A program made the position numbers and the translations under genes. This document shows, one piece after another, positions 36,060 through 45,322 of a stretch of 64,000 bases of DNA; the stretch's first letter is position 1; each line of letters opens with the position of its first letter. The notes under the pieces are model-generated. The model did not search any database. It was not told the origin of the DNA and saw only the letters and a list, made by a program, of their open reading frames with translations. The DNA lies in the NCBI GenBank assembly GCA_019636385.1, contig JAHBXT010000001.1, positions 930,001 to 994,000 on the forward strand, read 5' to 3'. The stretch comes from Pirellulaceae bacterium (GTDB lineage: Bacteria > Planctomycetota > Planctomycetia > Pirellulales > Pirellulaceae).

Positions 36060-36422
36060 GTGCGTTCAATACTCAACAGTGGAACAAGTTGCATGTGGCT
36101 GATGTGTTGGTCGGCGATCGCGCTGTGCGCAAGTACGGCCAACGCTCAACAATCGACCAGCTTGAACGCTGCCGAACGCTTGGTTGATGCTAGGAACATT
36201 GTGCCGCTAATCGATCAGCTCAAGAATGGGCTGCGGGCGACTCAACCCAATCAAGTACACTTCTTGGAGCAGGTTGTGGCCCAGGTCGAACAGGGCAATT
36301 TGCCGCGCAGCCTGGTCAACTTGACCTACCGCTGGGCACTGCAGCGACATCCGCGCGTACCGTTTCCGTATTTTGAAACCGCCATGCGCGAGTTGGCGAA
36401 GCGTCGCGGAGTTATGCTATAG
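36060..36422 (+). CDS. Small exported protein of unknown function
   Basis: The 120-residue product has a signal peptide (LMCWSAIALCASTANAQQ) and a helical mature part (IVPLIDQLKNGLRATQPNQVHFLEQVVAQVEQG) with a basic end. GTG 36060 is used; ATG 36093 would shorten the signal region to start at residue 12. I know no family. It converges with the DJ-1/PfpI gene (5 bases apart) and has no partner on its strand. Confidence 0.65.
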   Translation: MRSILNSGTSCMWLMCWSAIALCASTANAQQSTSLNAAERLVDARNIVPLIDQLKNGLRATQPNQVHFLEQVVAQVEQGNLPRSLVNLTYRWALQRHPRVPFPYFETAMRELAKRRGVML

Positions 36423-36427
36423 CAACT

Positions 36428-36982
36428 TCAAGCCATGCGATATTGGCTGATGACCTCGATCATGGCCTTGGCGAATTGTGGAAGGTCGTCTGGCTTGCGA
36501 CTGGAAACAAAATGGCGATCAACGACCACGGGCGCATCCACCCAAATGGCACCGGCGTTTTCAAGATCGTCTTTGATACCCAGCGATCCAGTGACGCGCA
36601 CTCCACGATAAACGCCGGCCGATATAGCCATCCAGCCACCATGGCAGATTGCGGCGACGCATTTGCCGGCGGTCGCAAATTCCTGTATCAATGATTTGAC
36701 TTTTGAATCGCGACGGAGTTTATCGGGCATGAAGCCGCCAGGTAGCAGCAACCCGTCAAACGATGCCGACTGACAGTCGGCGATGGCGATATCGGCTGGG
36801 CAGGGATAGCCATGTTTGCCAACATAATGACCGCCTGCAATTGGCCCGGCTACCACGACCTCAGCTCCAGCTTCGATCAGCCGCAGCTTGGGGTACCAGA
36901 GCTCCAAGTCTTCATAGATGTCATCCACCAGCGTCAGTACGCGAGCACCATGCAACTGCGACACGACCAATCCTCTTTTCAT
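36428..36982 (-). CDS. DJ-1/PfpI-family protein (class I amidotransferase-like)
   Basis: The 184-residue cytosolic protein has the PfpI fold with the nucleophile elbow AICHGGW (C113) and the acidic partner in the DIYEDLELWYP segment. Family members act as proteases, glyoxalases/deglycases or stress proteins; the sequence alone does not choose. The fold is complete and of normal length. It stands just downstream of the Tad genes on the same strand (34 bases after tadC), so it may be transcribed from the tad operon without sharing its role. Confidence 0.9.
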   Translation of the reverse strand: MKRGLVVSQLHGARVLTLVDDIYEDLELWYPKLRLIEAGAEVVVAGPIAGGHYVGKHGYPCPADIAIADCQSASFDGLLLPGGFMPDKLRRDSKVKSLIQEFATAGKCVAAICHGGWMAISAGVYRGVRVTGSLGIKDDLENAGAIWVDAPVVVDRHFVSSRKPDDLPQFAKAMIEVISQYRMA

Positions 36983-37016
36983 TAAGATGGTTCAGCGCAG
37001 CAGCAGCAACTGCTGC

Positions 37017-37985
37017 TTACTTACCTTCCATCATCGGCAACATTTCGCGAGCCATTTGCAGGCCGGCGGGTCCCACCAAAACTACGAAGATACCGGGGAA
37101 GATGAAGAGCACCAGCGGAAAAATCATTTTTACGGCCGTCTTGGCGGCTTTTTCCTCAGCGATCTGCTGACGACGGACGCGCATCGCATCGCTTTGGACG
37201 CGCAGGGCGTTGGCGATACTCGAACCAAATTTGTCGGCCTGGATCAAGATATTGGCCAATGCTCGCAGTTCGTCCACGCCGGTGCGTGCTCCCAAGTCTA
37301 CTAAAACTTGATTGCGAACGCGTCCCATTTGCAATTGCAGGTTACACAGGGAAAACTCGTCGGCAATCACGCGATAACTCTTTTGCATTTCTGAGGCCAC
37401 TTTGCGCATAGCTTGGTCCAATCCCAATCCGGCTTCAACGCACACGACCATCAAGTCCAGGGCGTCGGGCAATCCCAAGAACACCTGTTGTTTGCGACGT
37501 TTTTGCAGGAACGCCAAACCCAGGATCGGTAGATAAAATCCAATAGCCCCAATAACGAAGGTGCGAATTCCTGCGGTGGTGGTAATGCCGTACGAGAACA
37601 GTGAGATCCCCCCCCCGAGAGCCAGGAACACCAGCGAGCACGTAACGCGCAGTGCCAAGAAACTGAGTGGAGCTGATTCGCTACGAAAGCCAGCTTCAGT
37701 CAACGTTTGTCGCAGCTTGCCCATCTCCGCTTCGGTCTTGGGCGTTAACGGCTTGGCCAAAGTGGGTGAAGCCATTTCCAGAGCTTTGGAGATCGCTTCG
37801 GACTTCTTTTCCGTGCCTTTGGCAATCGCCTTGCGCGGGTCGCTGAGCGCCTGCAACCGCGATTCCGTGCGATCCCGTTCATCGTTGAAAAAGAAACTCA
37901 GCACCAGCCAAGCCAAAGCCCCACAGGCCACAAACACGGCCACCGCAGCAACCAGTCCCATCGGAATTTCGAATCCAGCCACCAT
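37017..37985 (-). CDS. tadC: Tad pilus inner-membrane platform protein TadC
   Basis: The 322-residue protein belongs to the type II secretion F family: an N-terminal transmembrane helix, a cytoplasmic region with the 'FLGLPDALDLMVVCVEAGLG' signature, and further helices, with the last one (IFPLVLFIFPGIFVVLVG) at the end. With TadB it forms the membrane platform on which TadA acts to assemble Flp pili. It lies two bases downstream of tadB. Confidence 0.92.
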   Translation of the reverse strand: MVAGFEIPMGLVAAVAVFVACGALAWLVLSFFFNDERDRTESRLQALSDPRKAIAKGTEKKSEAISKALEMASPTLAKPLTPKTEAEMGKLRQTLTEAGFRSESAPLSFLALRVTCSLVFLALGGGISLFSYGITTTAGIRTFVIGAIGFYLPILGLAFLQKRRKQQVFLGLPDALDLMVVCVEAGLGLDQAMRKVASEMQKSYRVIADEFSLCNLQLQMGRVRNQVLVDLGARTGVDELRALANILIQADKFGSSIANALRVQSDAMRVRRQQIAEEKAAKTAVKMIFPLVLFIFPGIFVVLVGPAGLQMAREMLPMMEGK

Positions 37986-37987
37986 GA

Positions 37988-38950
37988 TTAAACCCTAATA
38001 TTGATAATCTTGCGGATGACAAGTGCACCGATCAATTGCATCACTAGCGCAAACGCCAGCAATTTTTTGCCGTCTTCGTCGCGGAACAGAACCATGGCGT
38101 AATCGTAGTTCAGATACAGCATCACGAGGAACAACACAGGCGGCAGACCCAACAGCACAATACCTGACAATCGTCCTTCGCCCGTCAGTGCTTGAATTTG
38201 GCCAGCCAGCTTGAATCGTTCGCGAATCAATCGGCCGATCTTGTCCAGAATTTCTGACAAATCACCGCCGGTTTGACGTTGCAGGGTGACCGCCGTAACG
38301 AAGAAGCGCAAATCCATATTTGGAACGCGAATCGTCATCTGTTCCATGGCTTCGTCCAGCGACAGACCGAAATTCTGCTCGTCGTAGACGCGCGCGAATT
38401 CAGTTCCTAGTGGAGCTGGCATTTCACTGCCTACCAAGCCAACCCCCGAGGCCAATGAATGGCCCGCACGCAACGACCGGCTGAGCAACTCCAGAGCCTC
38501 TGGCAACTGCTTTGTAATTAAAGCCAGCCGTTTTGAACGGCGAATCATGAGCCAGAAAAATGGTAAGCTACTGAGTGCCAATCCGAAGAATGGGAACAAA
38601 AGCTTTGGGAGCGGTGAAGCGATGCAGATCGCCGAGCCCACGGCTGCAGCACCAACGCAGATCGTCAAGAATTGGGAGCCGGTAAGTTTGACGTCGGCTT
38701 GTTCCATCAGTGCCGAGACGTTGCCGAAGCGACCCAAAAACTCGTCCGCCAGCGACTTTGTTTCATCTAGCGCCGTTCGAGTCAACATCTTTGGCTTGTC
38801 GCCCTCAATGCCGCTCTTGCGGCTTGCGGTGAGCGCCGCTAGCCGGTCTTCAGTTCGTTGGTCCTCCGCTGGACGCAAGGCAAAAGCCAGTCCGCCAATG
38901 AGCGCGGTCACACCCAGCCCCACAGAAACAATCAAGATGATTGGTAACAT
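37988..38950 (-). CDS. tadB: Tad pilus inner-membrane platform protein TadB
   Basis: The 320-residue T2SS F-family protein has an N-terminal helix (PIILIVSVGLGVTALIGG), two helices near 110-150 and two at the C-terminus, with the conserved LPEALELLSRSLRAGHSL and MTIRVPNMDLRFFVTAVTLQ stretches of TadB. The start at the ATG at 38948-38950 is supported by GAGGAGC six bases upstream; the frame extends to 38980. It sits between tadA (35 bases upstream) and tadC (2 bases downstream). Confidence 0.92.
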   Translation of the reverse strand: MLPIILIVSVGLGVTALIGGLAFALRPAEDQRTEDRLAALTASRKSGIEGDKPKMLTRTALDETKSLADEFLGRFGNVSALMEQADVKLTGSQFLTICVGAAAVGSAICIASPLPKLLFPFFGLALSSLPFFWLMIRRSKRLALITKQLPEALELLSRSLRAGHSLASGVGLVGSEMPAPLGTEFARVYDEQNFGLSLDEAMEQMTIRVPNMDLRFFVTAVTLQRQTGGDLSEILDKIGRLIRERFKLAGQIQALTGEGRLSGIVLLGLPPVLFLVMLYLNYDYAMVLFRDEDGKKLLAFALVMQLIGALVIRKIINIRV

Positions 38951-38985
38951 TCTTTGCTCCTCAGTGTTTCTGGCAGGCAAGCGAA

Positions 38986-40305
38986 TTAGGCGTTGAGCAG
39001 CACTCGTTCACGGAAAGTAGTGGCCGGCAAACGCACCCCTGCCTGTTCCAGTCGATGCATAAAGCTGGGTCGCACTCCAGTGCTAATGAAGTGCCCGTGG
39101 GCTTTGCCATCTTCGCCAATGCCGTTTTGTACAAAGCGGAAGATGTCTTGCATGACAACGGTATCACCTTCCATGCCAGTAATTTCGGTGATGTGCGTGA
39201 CGCGCCGCGGTCCACCCTGCAAGCGGTTAGCTTGAATTAGCAGATGTACCGCGCTGGACAGTTGCTGACGAATTGCCTTGATTGGCAAGTCAAATCCCGC
39301 CATCATCACCAGCGTTTCCAGACGCGCCACACCGTCGCGCGGGTTGTTAGCGTGAATCGTCGTCAACGATCCGTCGTGGCCAGTATTCATGGCTTGCAAC
39401 ATGTCCAGCGTTTCGCCACCACGACACTCACCGATGATGATGCGCTCGGGTCGCATACGCAAAGCGTTCTTCACCAAGTCTGTAGCTGTGACAGCCCCCG
39501 TGCCTTCGATGTTAGGCGGTCGCGTTTCCAATCGCACGACGTGATCTTGCTGCAACTGCAACTCCGCTGCGTCTTCGATGGTTACGATCCGCTGATCGTT
39601 GGGAATAAAGCTGCTGAGCGTGTTTAACAGAGTGGTTTTACCGGAACCGGTACCACCGCAGATGATCATGTTCAAGCGCGCTTTGATGCAGCCTTCGAGC
39701 AGCATCACCATCTCGGGTGTGAGCGCTTTGAAATTCAGCAAGTCTTCCAGCTTGAGCGGGTTCGAACCGAATCGGCGAATCGAAACAGCGGCCCCATCCA
39801 GGGCCAAGGGTGGAATAATCGCGTTGACGCGCGAGCCGTCTTCCAAACGAGCGTCAACCATCGGGCAGGTTTCGTCAACACGGCGACCCACCTTCGACAC
39901 GATGCGGTCGATAATCTGCATCAAGTGCGCGTTGTCGCGGAATTCAACGCCGGTCAGCATCAATTTGCCGCCTTTTTCAACGTAAATCTGCTTGGGTCCG
40001 TTGATCATGATATCGCTGACGTGCGGATCCTTGAGGATCAGCTCCAGCGGCCCCAAGCCAAACGTTTCGTCCAACACCTCTTCGATAACGCGGTCGCGTT
40101 CGGAGCGGTTGAGCAGTGTGTTTTCTGCGTCGCACAGGTGCTCGACCACCATGCGAATCTCGCGGCGCAATTGTTCACCCTTCAAATCACCCACGCGCGT
40201 TAGATCGAGCTTGTCCACCAGTTTGTTGTGGATACGACGCTTGATCTGTTCAAATTCTTCGGCTCGATTGGATGCCTGCGAACGCATCGGTGCAGCAGAG
40301 TTCAT
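38986..40305 (-). CDS. tadA: Tad pilus assembly ATPase TadA (CpaF family)
   Basis: The 439-residue secretion ATPase powers Flp/Tad pilus assembly. It has the CpaF core: the N-terminal [22 protein letters not shown] motif region (cut here to its key FGLGPLE), the Walker A GGTGSGKT at 217-224, the Asp box [10 protein letters not shown] and the Walker B region [10 protein letters not shown] (about 289-298), then the His box in the [12 protein letters not shown] stretch. First gene of tadA-tadB-tadC on the minus strand. No pilin, secretin or prepilin peptidase gene lies within the window. Confidence 0.95.
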   Translation of the reverse strand: MNSAAPMRSQASNRAEEFEQIKRRIHNKLVDKLDLTRVGDLKGEQLRREIRMVVEHLCDAENTLLNRSERDRVIEEVLDETFGLGPLELILKDPHVSDIMINGPKQIYVEKGGKLMLTGVEFRDNAHLMQIIDRIVSKVGRRVDETCPMVDARLEDGSRVNAIIPPLALDGAAVSIRRFGSNPLKLEDLLNFKALTPEMVMLLEGCIKARLNMIICGGTGSGKTTLLNTLSSFIPNDQRIVTIEDAAELQLQQDHVVRLETRPPNIEGTGAVTATDLVKNALRMRPERIIIGECRGGETLDMLQAMNTGHDGSLTTIHANNPRDGVARLETLVMMAGFDLPIKAIRQQLSSAVHLLIQANRLQGGPRRVTHITEITGMEGDTVVMQDIFRFVQNGIGEDGKAHGHFISTGVRPSFMHRLEQAGVRLPATTFRERVLLNA

Positions 40306-40506
40306 TGGAATATCCTGTTGTGCGATTGGAGTTGCCGTAATCCGTCATTGCCTGACAACAGGCGCATGGCGATCGACCGGCGAGGGCCTGATTGCGCAGG
40401 CTGACGGAACTGTCAAAATCTAGCGAATACAGAAAATCCGCTGTCGAAACTTAGGTCACAGAACCGCAACCACAGAATGGCCGTCTGAGCCTTTGCCGAA
40501 ATTGAG

Positions 40507-41328
40507 CTAAGGTTGAGCCTGAAGATCGTTATTGTCCGTCTGATCGAACCGCTGCATCAGGTAGACGCGCGCGGTATCCTTCATATAACCGGAAATATCG
40601 CGCCGCTGGCTGCGGCGCAGGAATTCAGCAGCTCGATCCGTTTGGCCCAATGCGTCGTAGTATAAACCGATATACAGTTCGGCGTAAAACAGTGCTGCCT
40701 CGCGCTGTGGACTCTCGGCGACCTGCTCGTTGGCGACCGCCAACACGGCCTGGGGTCCAATTTCCTGCTGAAGCATTTTCAGAATACTCATCATCGGCGG
40801 ACGACGATCACCACGGCTAGGGATCAATTTGAGTTGAGCAGTGGCAACATCGTGCGCTTTGGCCAGACACAGAAAATACCAAGCCGAATTCTCAACGTCG
40901 TCAGGGTTGACCTGGTGATGACTTTGAAACTGCTCGGCGCCGCGTTCAAATTCTCCGCAGGTGGCCAACGCGATTCCTCGCTGCCAATTGTGCGCAGCCC
41001 GTTGCGGATCAAGCTGATTGGCGCGATCAAACAGCGGCAGACTCGCGTGTGGTTGTCCAGCACAATAGATCAATTCGGCTGCGCGCTGCTGGACGCGGGC
41101 ATCATCGGGCATCTGCCCAGCCGCGTGCTTGGCCAGAGCGACTGCCTGTTGGTAATCTTGGCTGTTCAGCGCGCGCGCCGCCATGCGCAGCGACTCGCCA
41201 GCCCGCTGTTGGACCGTAGCGTCGTCGGCTCTCGCGGGAGCGGTAAGCGTCCCCAGTACTGCAGATACCCCACTGACTATGCCAATGAAATAACATAGGC
41301 GGCACTTGGCCCCGATTTGGAACTGCAT
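40507..41328 (-). CDS. Exported TPR-repeat protein
   Basis: The 273-residue product has a signal peptide ([20 protein letters not shown], mature from about ADDATVQQ) and at least four helical TPR-like repeats ([75 protein letters not shown]). Such repeats bind other proteins. It lies 201 bases upstream of tadA on the same strand; TadD, the TPR lipoprotein of Tad systems, is comparable in build, but there is no lipobox here, so the link is only suggestive. Confidence 0.82.
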   Translation of the reverse strand: MQFQIGAKCRLCYFIGIVSGVSAVLGTLTAPARADDATVQQRAGESLRMAARALNSQDYQQAVALAKHAAGQMPDDARVQQRAAELIYCAGQPHASLPLFDRANQLDPQRAAHNWQRGIALATCGEFERGAEQFQSHHQVNPDDVENSAWYFLCLAKAHDVATAQLKLIPSRGDRRPPMMSILKMLQQEIGPQAVLAVANEQVAESPQREAALFYAELYIGLYYDALGQTDRAAEFLRRSQRRDISGYMKDTARVYLMQRFDQTDNNDLQAQP

Positions 41329-41434
41329 CACCCGGCCCCCTCATTCAAGAAACGCTTCGGCTACGTTATACCATGGATACGGCGGCTACGTTGAATATGG
41401 TAGTTACAGCATACTCGATTCACCCTCAAAGAAC

Positions 41435-42790
41435 ATGTCTCACCGATTGCTCGTTCGCGGCGCTCAAGTCGTCCTGCCTGGGTCTGTTGCCGAAACCAAT
41501 GTGTTGATTCAGGACTCTCGAATTCTGGCTATTGATGCCTCTGACCAGACTATGGCCGACGAGGTGCTTGAAGCGCAAGGCCTGACATTGCTACCGGGAG
41601 TCATCGACGATCAGGTGCATTTTCGTGAGCCGGGAGCAACTCACAAGGAGGACATTCAGTCTGGCAGTCGAGCGGCGGCAGCCGGTGGCGTAACCACCTT
41701 CCTGGAAATGCCCAATACTTCGCCCCCCGCCACGAACCTAGACGCACTCCGCTGGAAATATCAGCGGGCCTCCGAAGTCAGCCATGTCAATTATGGCTTC
41801 TACATTGGTGCCACCGAGAATAACCTGGACCAGCTCAAACAGGCCGACTTCGCGCCGGGGATTAAGATCTTCATCGGCTCTAGCACCGGCGATTTGCTGG
41901 TCGATAGCCAGTCGGCGCTTGAAGCGATTTTTGCAGAAACCCAGCTGCCCATTTGCGCGCATTGCGAAGACGAATCGACTGTTCGCGCTAACCGCCAGGC
42001 GTTAGGCGATCGGTTGACTGTTGCCGATCATTCACGGATTCGCGACATCCGCGCAGCGGTTATTGCTACACGGCGCGCGGTCGATTTGGCCGTGCGTCAC
42101 AAGCATCGTTTTCATGTGCTGCATGTCAGTACGGCCGACGAAATTCCCATTATCGCCGACGGCAAGCCATGGGTCACTGCTGAAGCCTGTCCGCATCATT
42201 GGCTGTTTTCCACGGAAGACTATGCGCGGCTAGGTAGCTTGGTGCAGATGAATCCGTCAATCAAGCCGCCCGAGCATCCTCCGCAAATTTGGCAGGCGCT
42301 GTTGGACGACAAAATTCAAGTTATCGCGACCGATCATGCGCCGCATCTACTGGATGAAAAATCGCAGCCTTATCCACAGTCCCCCAGCGGATTGCCGGCC
42401 GTCGAAAACAGCTTGGCGCTGCTGCTGGACCAGCACAACCAGGGGCGCTGCTCGCTGACTCAAATCGCTCATTGGATGTCAGACGCTCCGGCTCGCGTGT
42501 GGGGATTGGTTGGCAAAGGCCGTATCGCGGTAGGTTACGATGCCGACCTAGTGCTGGTGGATCTGAAGTCCCGTCAGACTATCGACAATGCGCAACAATA
42601 CGCGCGCTGTGGTTGGAGTCCCTGGCACGGCGTCACCTTGCAGGGCTGGCCTGTGCGAACCATCGTCTGCGGACGAACTGTATTTGACCGTGGCCAGTTT
42701 ACGGTGCCCCCCGCCGGACGCGCCGTCACCTGCGACCATAGTCGAGGCGGTTACTGGAATACGCCGGACGGCATTGGCACGCTGGATTGA
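41435..42790 (+). CDS. pyrC: Dihydroorotase
   Basis: This 451-residue amidohydrolase closes carbamoyl-aspartate to dihydroorotate in pyrimidine synthesis. It has the DHOase motifs [16 protein letters not shown] near the N-terminus, [43 protein letters not shown] and TDHAPH. The first metal histidine of the usual HxH is glutamine here (Q60-V-H62), as I recall for Bacteroidetes-type DHOases. ATG 41435 is the natural start. It overlaps nothing and converges on cysK four bases away. Confidence 0.93.
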   Translation: MSHRLLVRGAQVVLPGSVAETNVLIQDSRILAIDASDQTMADEVLEAQGLTLLPGVIDDQVHFREPGATHKEDIQSGSRAAAAGGVTTFLEMPNTSPPATNLDALRWKYQRASEVSHVNYGFYIGATENNLDQLKQADFAPGIKIFIGSSTGDLLVDSQSALEAIFAETQLPICAHCEDESTVRANRQALGDRLTVADHSRIRDIRAAVIATRRAVDLAVRHKHRFHVLHVSTADEIPIIADGKPWVTAEACPHHWLFSTEDYARLGSLVQMNPSIKPPEHPPQIWQALLDDKIQVIATDHAPHLLDEKSQPYPQSPSGLPAVENSLALLLDQHNQGRCSLTQIAHWMSDAPARVWGLVGKGRIAVGYDADLVLVDLKSRQTIDNAQQYARCGWSPWHGVTLQGWPVRTIVCGRTVFDRGQFTVPPAGRAVTCDHSRGGYWNTPDGIGTLD

Positions 42791-42794
42791 CGTT

Positions 42795-43736
42795 TTACGT
42801 TCCCAAGTCGCCGAACAACGGCGTCGAGAGGTAGCGTTCGCCCAGGCTGGCCATGATGGTCACGATGCGCTTGCCTTTGAATTCTGGACGGGCGGCGACT
42901 TGAGCAGCGGCCCACATATTGGCTCCGCTGCTGATGCCAGCCACAATGCCCTCGCTCTTGGCCAATCGACGCCCCCACTCAAATGCATCTTCGTCGTCCA
43001 CCTGCACAATGTCATCCACCAGCGACGTATCGAGATTCTTGGGAATGAACCCGGCACCAATTCCTTGAATGCGATGCTTGCCAGGAGCTCCACCGCTGAT
43101 CACCGGGCTGTGCTTGGGCTCGACCGCAATCGCCTTGAAGTTCGGGTTCAGTTTCTTGATGTATCGGGCAACGCCAGTAATCGTGCCACCGGTTCCGACG
43201 CCCGCCACAATGGCATCGATATTCTGAGCACAGTCTTCCCAAATTTCGGGACCCGTTGTTCGCTCATGAATGGCTGGATTCGCTGGATTCTCGAACTGCT
43301 GAGGCATAAAGCCATTTGCATCCTGGTTGACTAACTCGTTGGCGCGCGCTATCGCTCCACGCATGCCTTCAGCCGCTGGCGTCAGTACGAGGTTGGCGCC
43401 CATTGCCTTGAGCAACGTTCGTCGTTCGACCGACATGCTTTCAGGCATGGTCAGCGTCAGTCGATAGCCTTTAGCGGCGCATACAAAAGCCAGGGCAATA
43501 CCGGTGTTGCCACTAGTCGGCTCGATGATGTGAGTGTCGCGCGTAATCTTGCCGTCATGCTCGCCCGCCTCGATCATCGCTGCCCCAATACGATCCTTGA
43601 CGCTGTTGAGCGGTTGAAAAAACTCGCATTTGGCAAATACCGTAGCGCCGCCTTCAGGCACCAAGCGGTTGATGCGAATCATGGGGGTATCGCCAATGGC
43701 TTGCGATGCGTTTTCGTACAGCTTTTTTCGAGACAT
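42795..43736 (-). CDS. cysK: Cysteine synthase A (O-acetylserine sulfhydrylase)
   Basis: The 313-residue PLP enzyme makes cysteine from O-acetylserine and sulfide. The PLP lysine is K47 in LNSVKDRIG, the substrate loop is PTSGNTGIALAF, and the phosphate-binding GVGTGGTITGVARY segment is present. AGISSGAN near the C-terminus completes the fold. The start is the ATG at 43734-43736 with AGGAA upstream (a GTG one codon before is possible). The size suits CysK rather than CysM. No serine acetyltransferase gene is adjacent. Confidence 0.95.
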   Translation of the reverse strand: MSRKKLYENASQAIGDTPMIRINRLVPEGGATVFAKCEFFQPLNSVKDRIGAAMIEAGEHDGKITRDTHIIEPTSGNTGIALAFVCAAKGYRLTLTMPESMSVERRTLLKAMGANLVLTPAAEGMRGAIARANELVNQDANGFMPQQFENPANPAIHERTTGPEIWEDCAQNIDAIVAGVGTGGTITGVARYIKKLNPNFKAIAVEPKHSPVISGGAPGKHRIQGIGAGFIPKNLDTSLVDDIVQVDDEDAFEWGRRLAKSEGIVAGISSGANMWAAAQVAARPEFKGKRIVTIMASLGERYLSTPLFGDLGT

Positions 43737-43806
43737 CACTAGTTCCTGTCGTAGTTCATCGGAAAGTTATCAGACGGATATCGCTCACAGCTTCGATCAC
43801 CAAGCT

Positions 43807-44090
43807 GTAGCTACGGTCGCCAGAGAGTGGAGTTTTACCCCTCCCCACTTTCTGGCCAGCGTCGCTACCTGTGCTGGCTAGTGCTACCATCCGGCCTGTC
43901 GAGTGCCAATATGGTAGCGTTAATCGCCGCCGGTGTTGAGTACAACTGAACCATCTAACACGGCGTTTTGCGCGCATTTGAGCCGGCGGCAATTGAAAAA
44001 CTACCGTAGCGGCACCACCGTCGCCAGACGGTGGATGCCGAACGAGACCGCGGATGCCGAGCAAGACCACGCTCTGGCGACGGTAGTTAC
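43807..44090. repeat. Large intergenic inverted repeat of the GTAGCTACGGTCGCC family
   Basis: Between cysK and bioF there is an outer pair of near-complementary arms, gtagctacggtcgccagag (43807-43825) and ctctggcgacggtagttac (44072-44090), with 17 of 19 positions pairing, and inside it a perfect small hairpin ccaccgtc-gcca-gacggtgg (44015-44034). The right arm runs into the 3' end of bioF. About 230 bases of further DNA lie between the arms. Same family as the repeats at 28.6, 50.4 and 52.6 kb. Confidence 0.75.
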
Positions 44091-45322
44091 GTTTCTGCCG
44101 CTGGCAATGAGGCGTTATTGCCCAGCGCCAGGCACAGTCGATCGATATCTTGCCGCCGGTGATTGGCAGATAGGCTGATCCTGAGGCGACTGGTGTTCTC
44201 AGGCACCGTCGGCGGGCGAATGGCCGGTACATAGATTCCCTGTCGTGCCAGTTGTCCAGACAGACCCACGGCCCGCCACGCATCGCCTACAACCAGCGGC
44301 ACAATGGGGCTCCGGCCGGGTGATACTGGCCACCCCATGGCTGACAGCTTGTCGCGCAAATACCGAGCCAAATCCAGGAGCTGCTGTCGTTCTACAGTCA
44401 ACTTCGGTAGCAACTCTGCTGCCGCTAGACTAGCCGCCATTGCGGCGGCAGGTGGAGCGGTGCTGAATATGTAGCTGCGGCAACGATTGACCAGATGTTG
44501 CACAGCCCAGCGACTACCGGCTGCATAACCGCCCAGGCCTCCCAAGGCTTTGCTGAGTGTTCCAAGTTTCAATAAAACTCGGCCGGTCAGCTCTAGCTCC
44601 TCCAGCAATCCACTGCCACGTTGGCCAAATAGGCCAACCGCGTGCGCTTCGTCGACAACTAACCCGCAATCGAAGCGCTCGGCCAACTCAGCAATTTGCA
44701 CCAGCGGTGCCTCGTCTCCATCCATGCTGAAGACCGATTCAGTTACAATCAGTGCTCGCGAGTGGTTCCTTCGATGTTCCAACAACAACTGCTCGAGCTG
44801 CCCGACATGGCAGTGCGGATAGATGATGCGGCAAGCGCGGCTCAACCGCATTCCGTCGATCAGGCTGGCGTGGTTCAGCTGGTCGCTCAACACGAGGCAG
44901 TCCCGGTCCAGCCAAGCCGACAAGCTGCCCACGTTGGCAGCATAGCCGGAGGAAAACACCAAGCTCTCCTGCGTGCCGCACAATTCGGCCAACTGTCTCT
45001 CCAACTGTGCATGCAGCTCTGAATACCCGCTGAGCACGGGGCTGGCACCGCTGCCCCAGCCGTGTTCCAGCAGCCCGCACCGGGCGGCTTCGATTACCTG
45101 CGGATGTCGCCTCAGCCCCAGATAATCGTTGTTGCCAAAGTCAAGCGGCTCGGCGCCATCCTCAGTTACATGCCAATTGCGCAACAACCCGCCGCGCACT
45201 CTCAGCAGGTCGTGTTGCTGAAGCGCGTCCAACCCCTGCGCGAAATGTTTCAACCATGAACTGTTCACATCTTGCGCAGCGGCATCCGCCTTGGTCGCTC
45301 GACTGTGACTAACGTTTGCCAT
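44087..45322 (-). CDS. bioF: 8-Amino-7-oxononanoate synthase (biotin synthesis)
   Basis: The 411-residue PLP enzyme condenses pimeloyl-thioester and alanine in biotin synthesis, or belongs to the near-identical AOS family (Kbl, HemA, SPT). Seen: NNDYLGL near the N-terminus, GSGASPVLSGYSELH, DQLNHASLIDGMRL, VDEAHAVGLFGQRGSG, and the PLP lysine K258 in GTLSKALGG. BioF fits best by motif order. The start is the ATG at 45320-45322, overlapping the stop of the upstream cytochrome gene by 14 bases; an in-frame extension to 45550 lies inside that gene. Confidence 0.9.
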   Translation of the reverse strand: MANVSHSRATKADAAAQDVNSSWLKHFAQGLDALQQHDLLRVRGGLLRNWHVTEDGAEPLDFGNNDYLGLRRHPQVIEAARCGLLEHGWGSGASPVLSGYSELHAQLERQLAELCGTQESLVFSSGYAANVGSLSAWLDRDCLVLSDQLNHASLIDGMRLSRACRIIYPHCHVGQLEQLLLEHRRNHSRALIVTESVFSMDGDEAPLVQIAELAERFDCGLVVDEAHAVGLFGQRGSGLLEELELTGRVLLKLGTLSKALGGLGGYAAGSRWAVQHLVNRCRSYIFSTAPPAAAMAASLAAAELLPKLTVERQQLLDLARYLRDKLSAMGWPVSPGRSPIVPLVVGDAWRAVGLSGQLARQGIYVPAIRPPTVPENTSRLRISLSANHRRQDIDRLCLALGNNASLPAAET

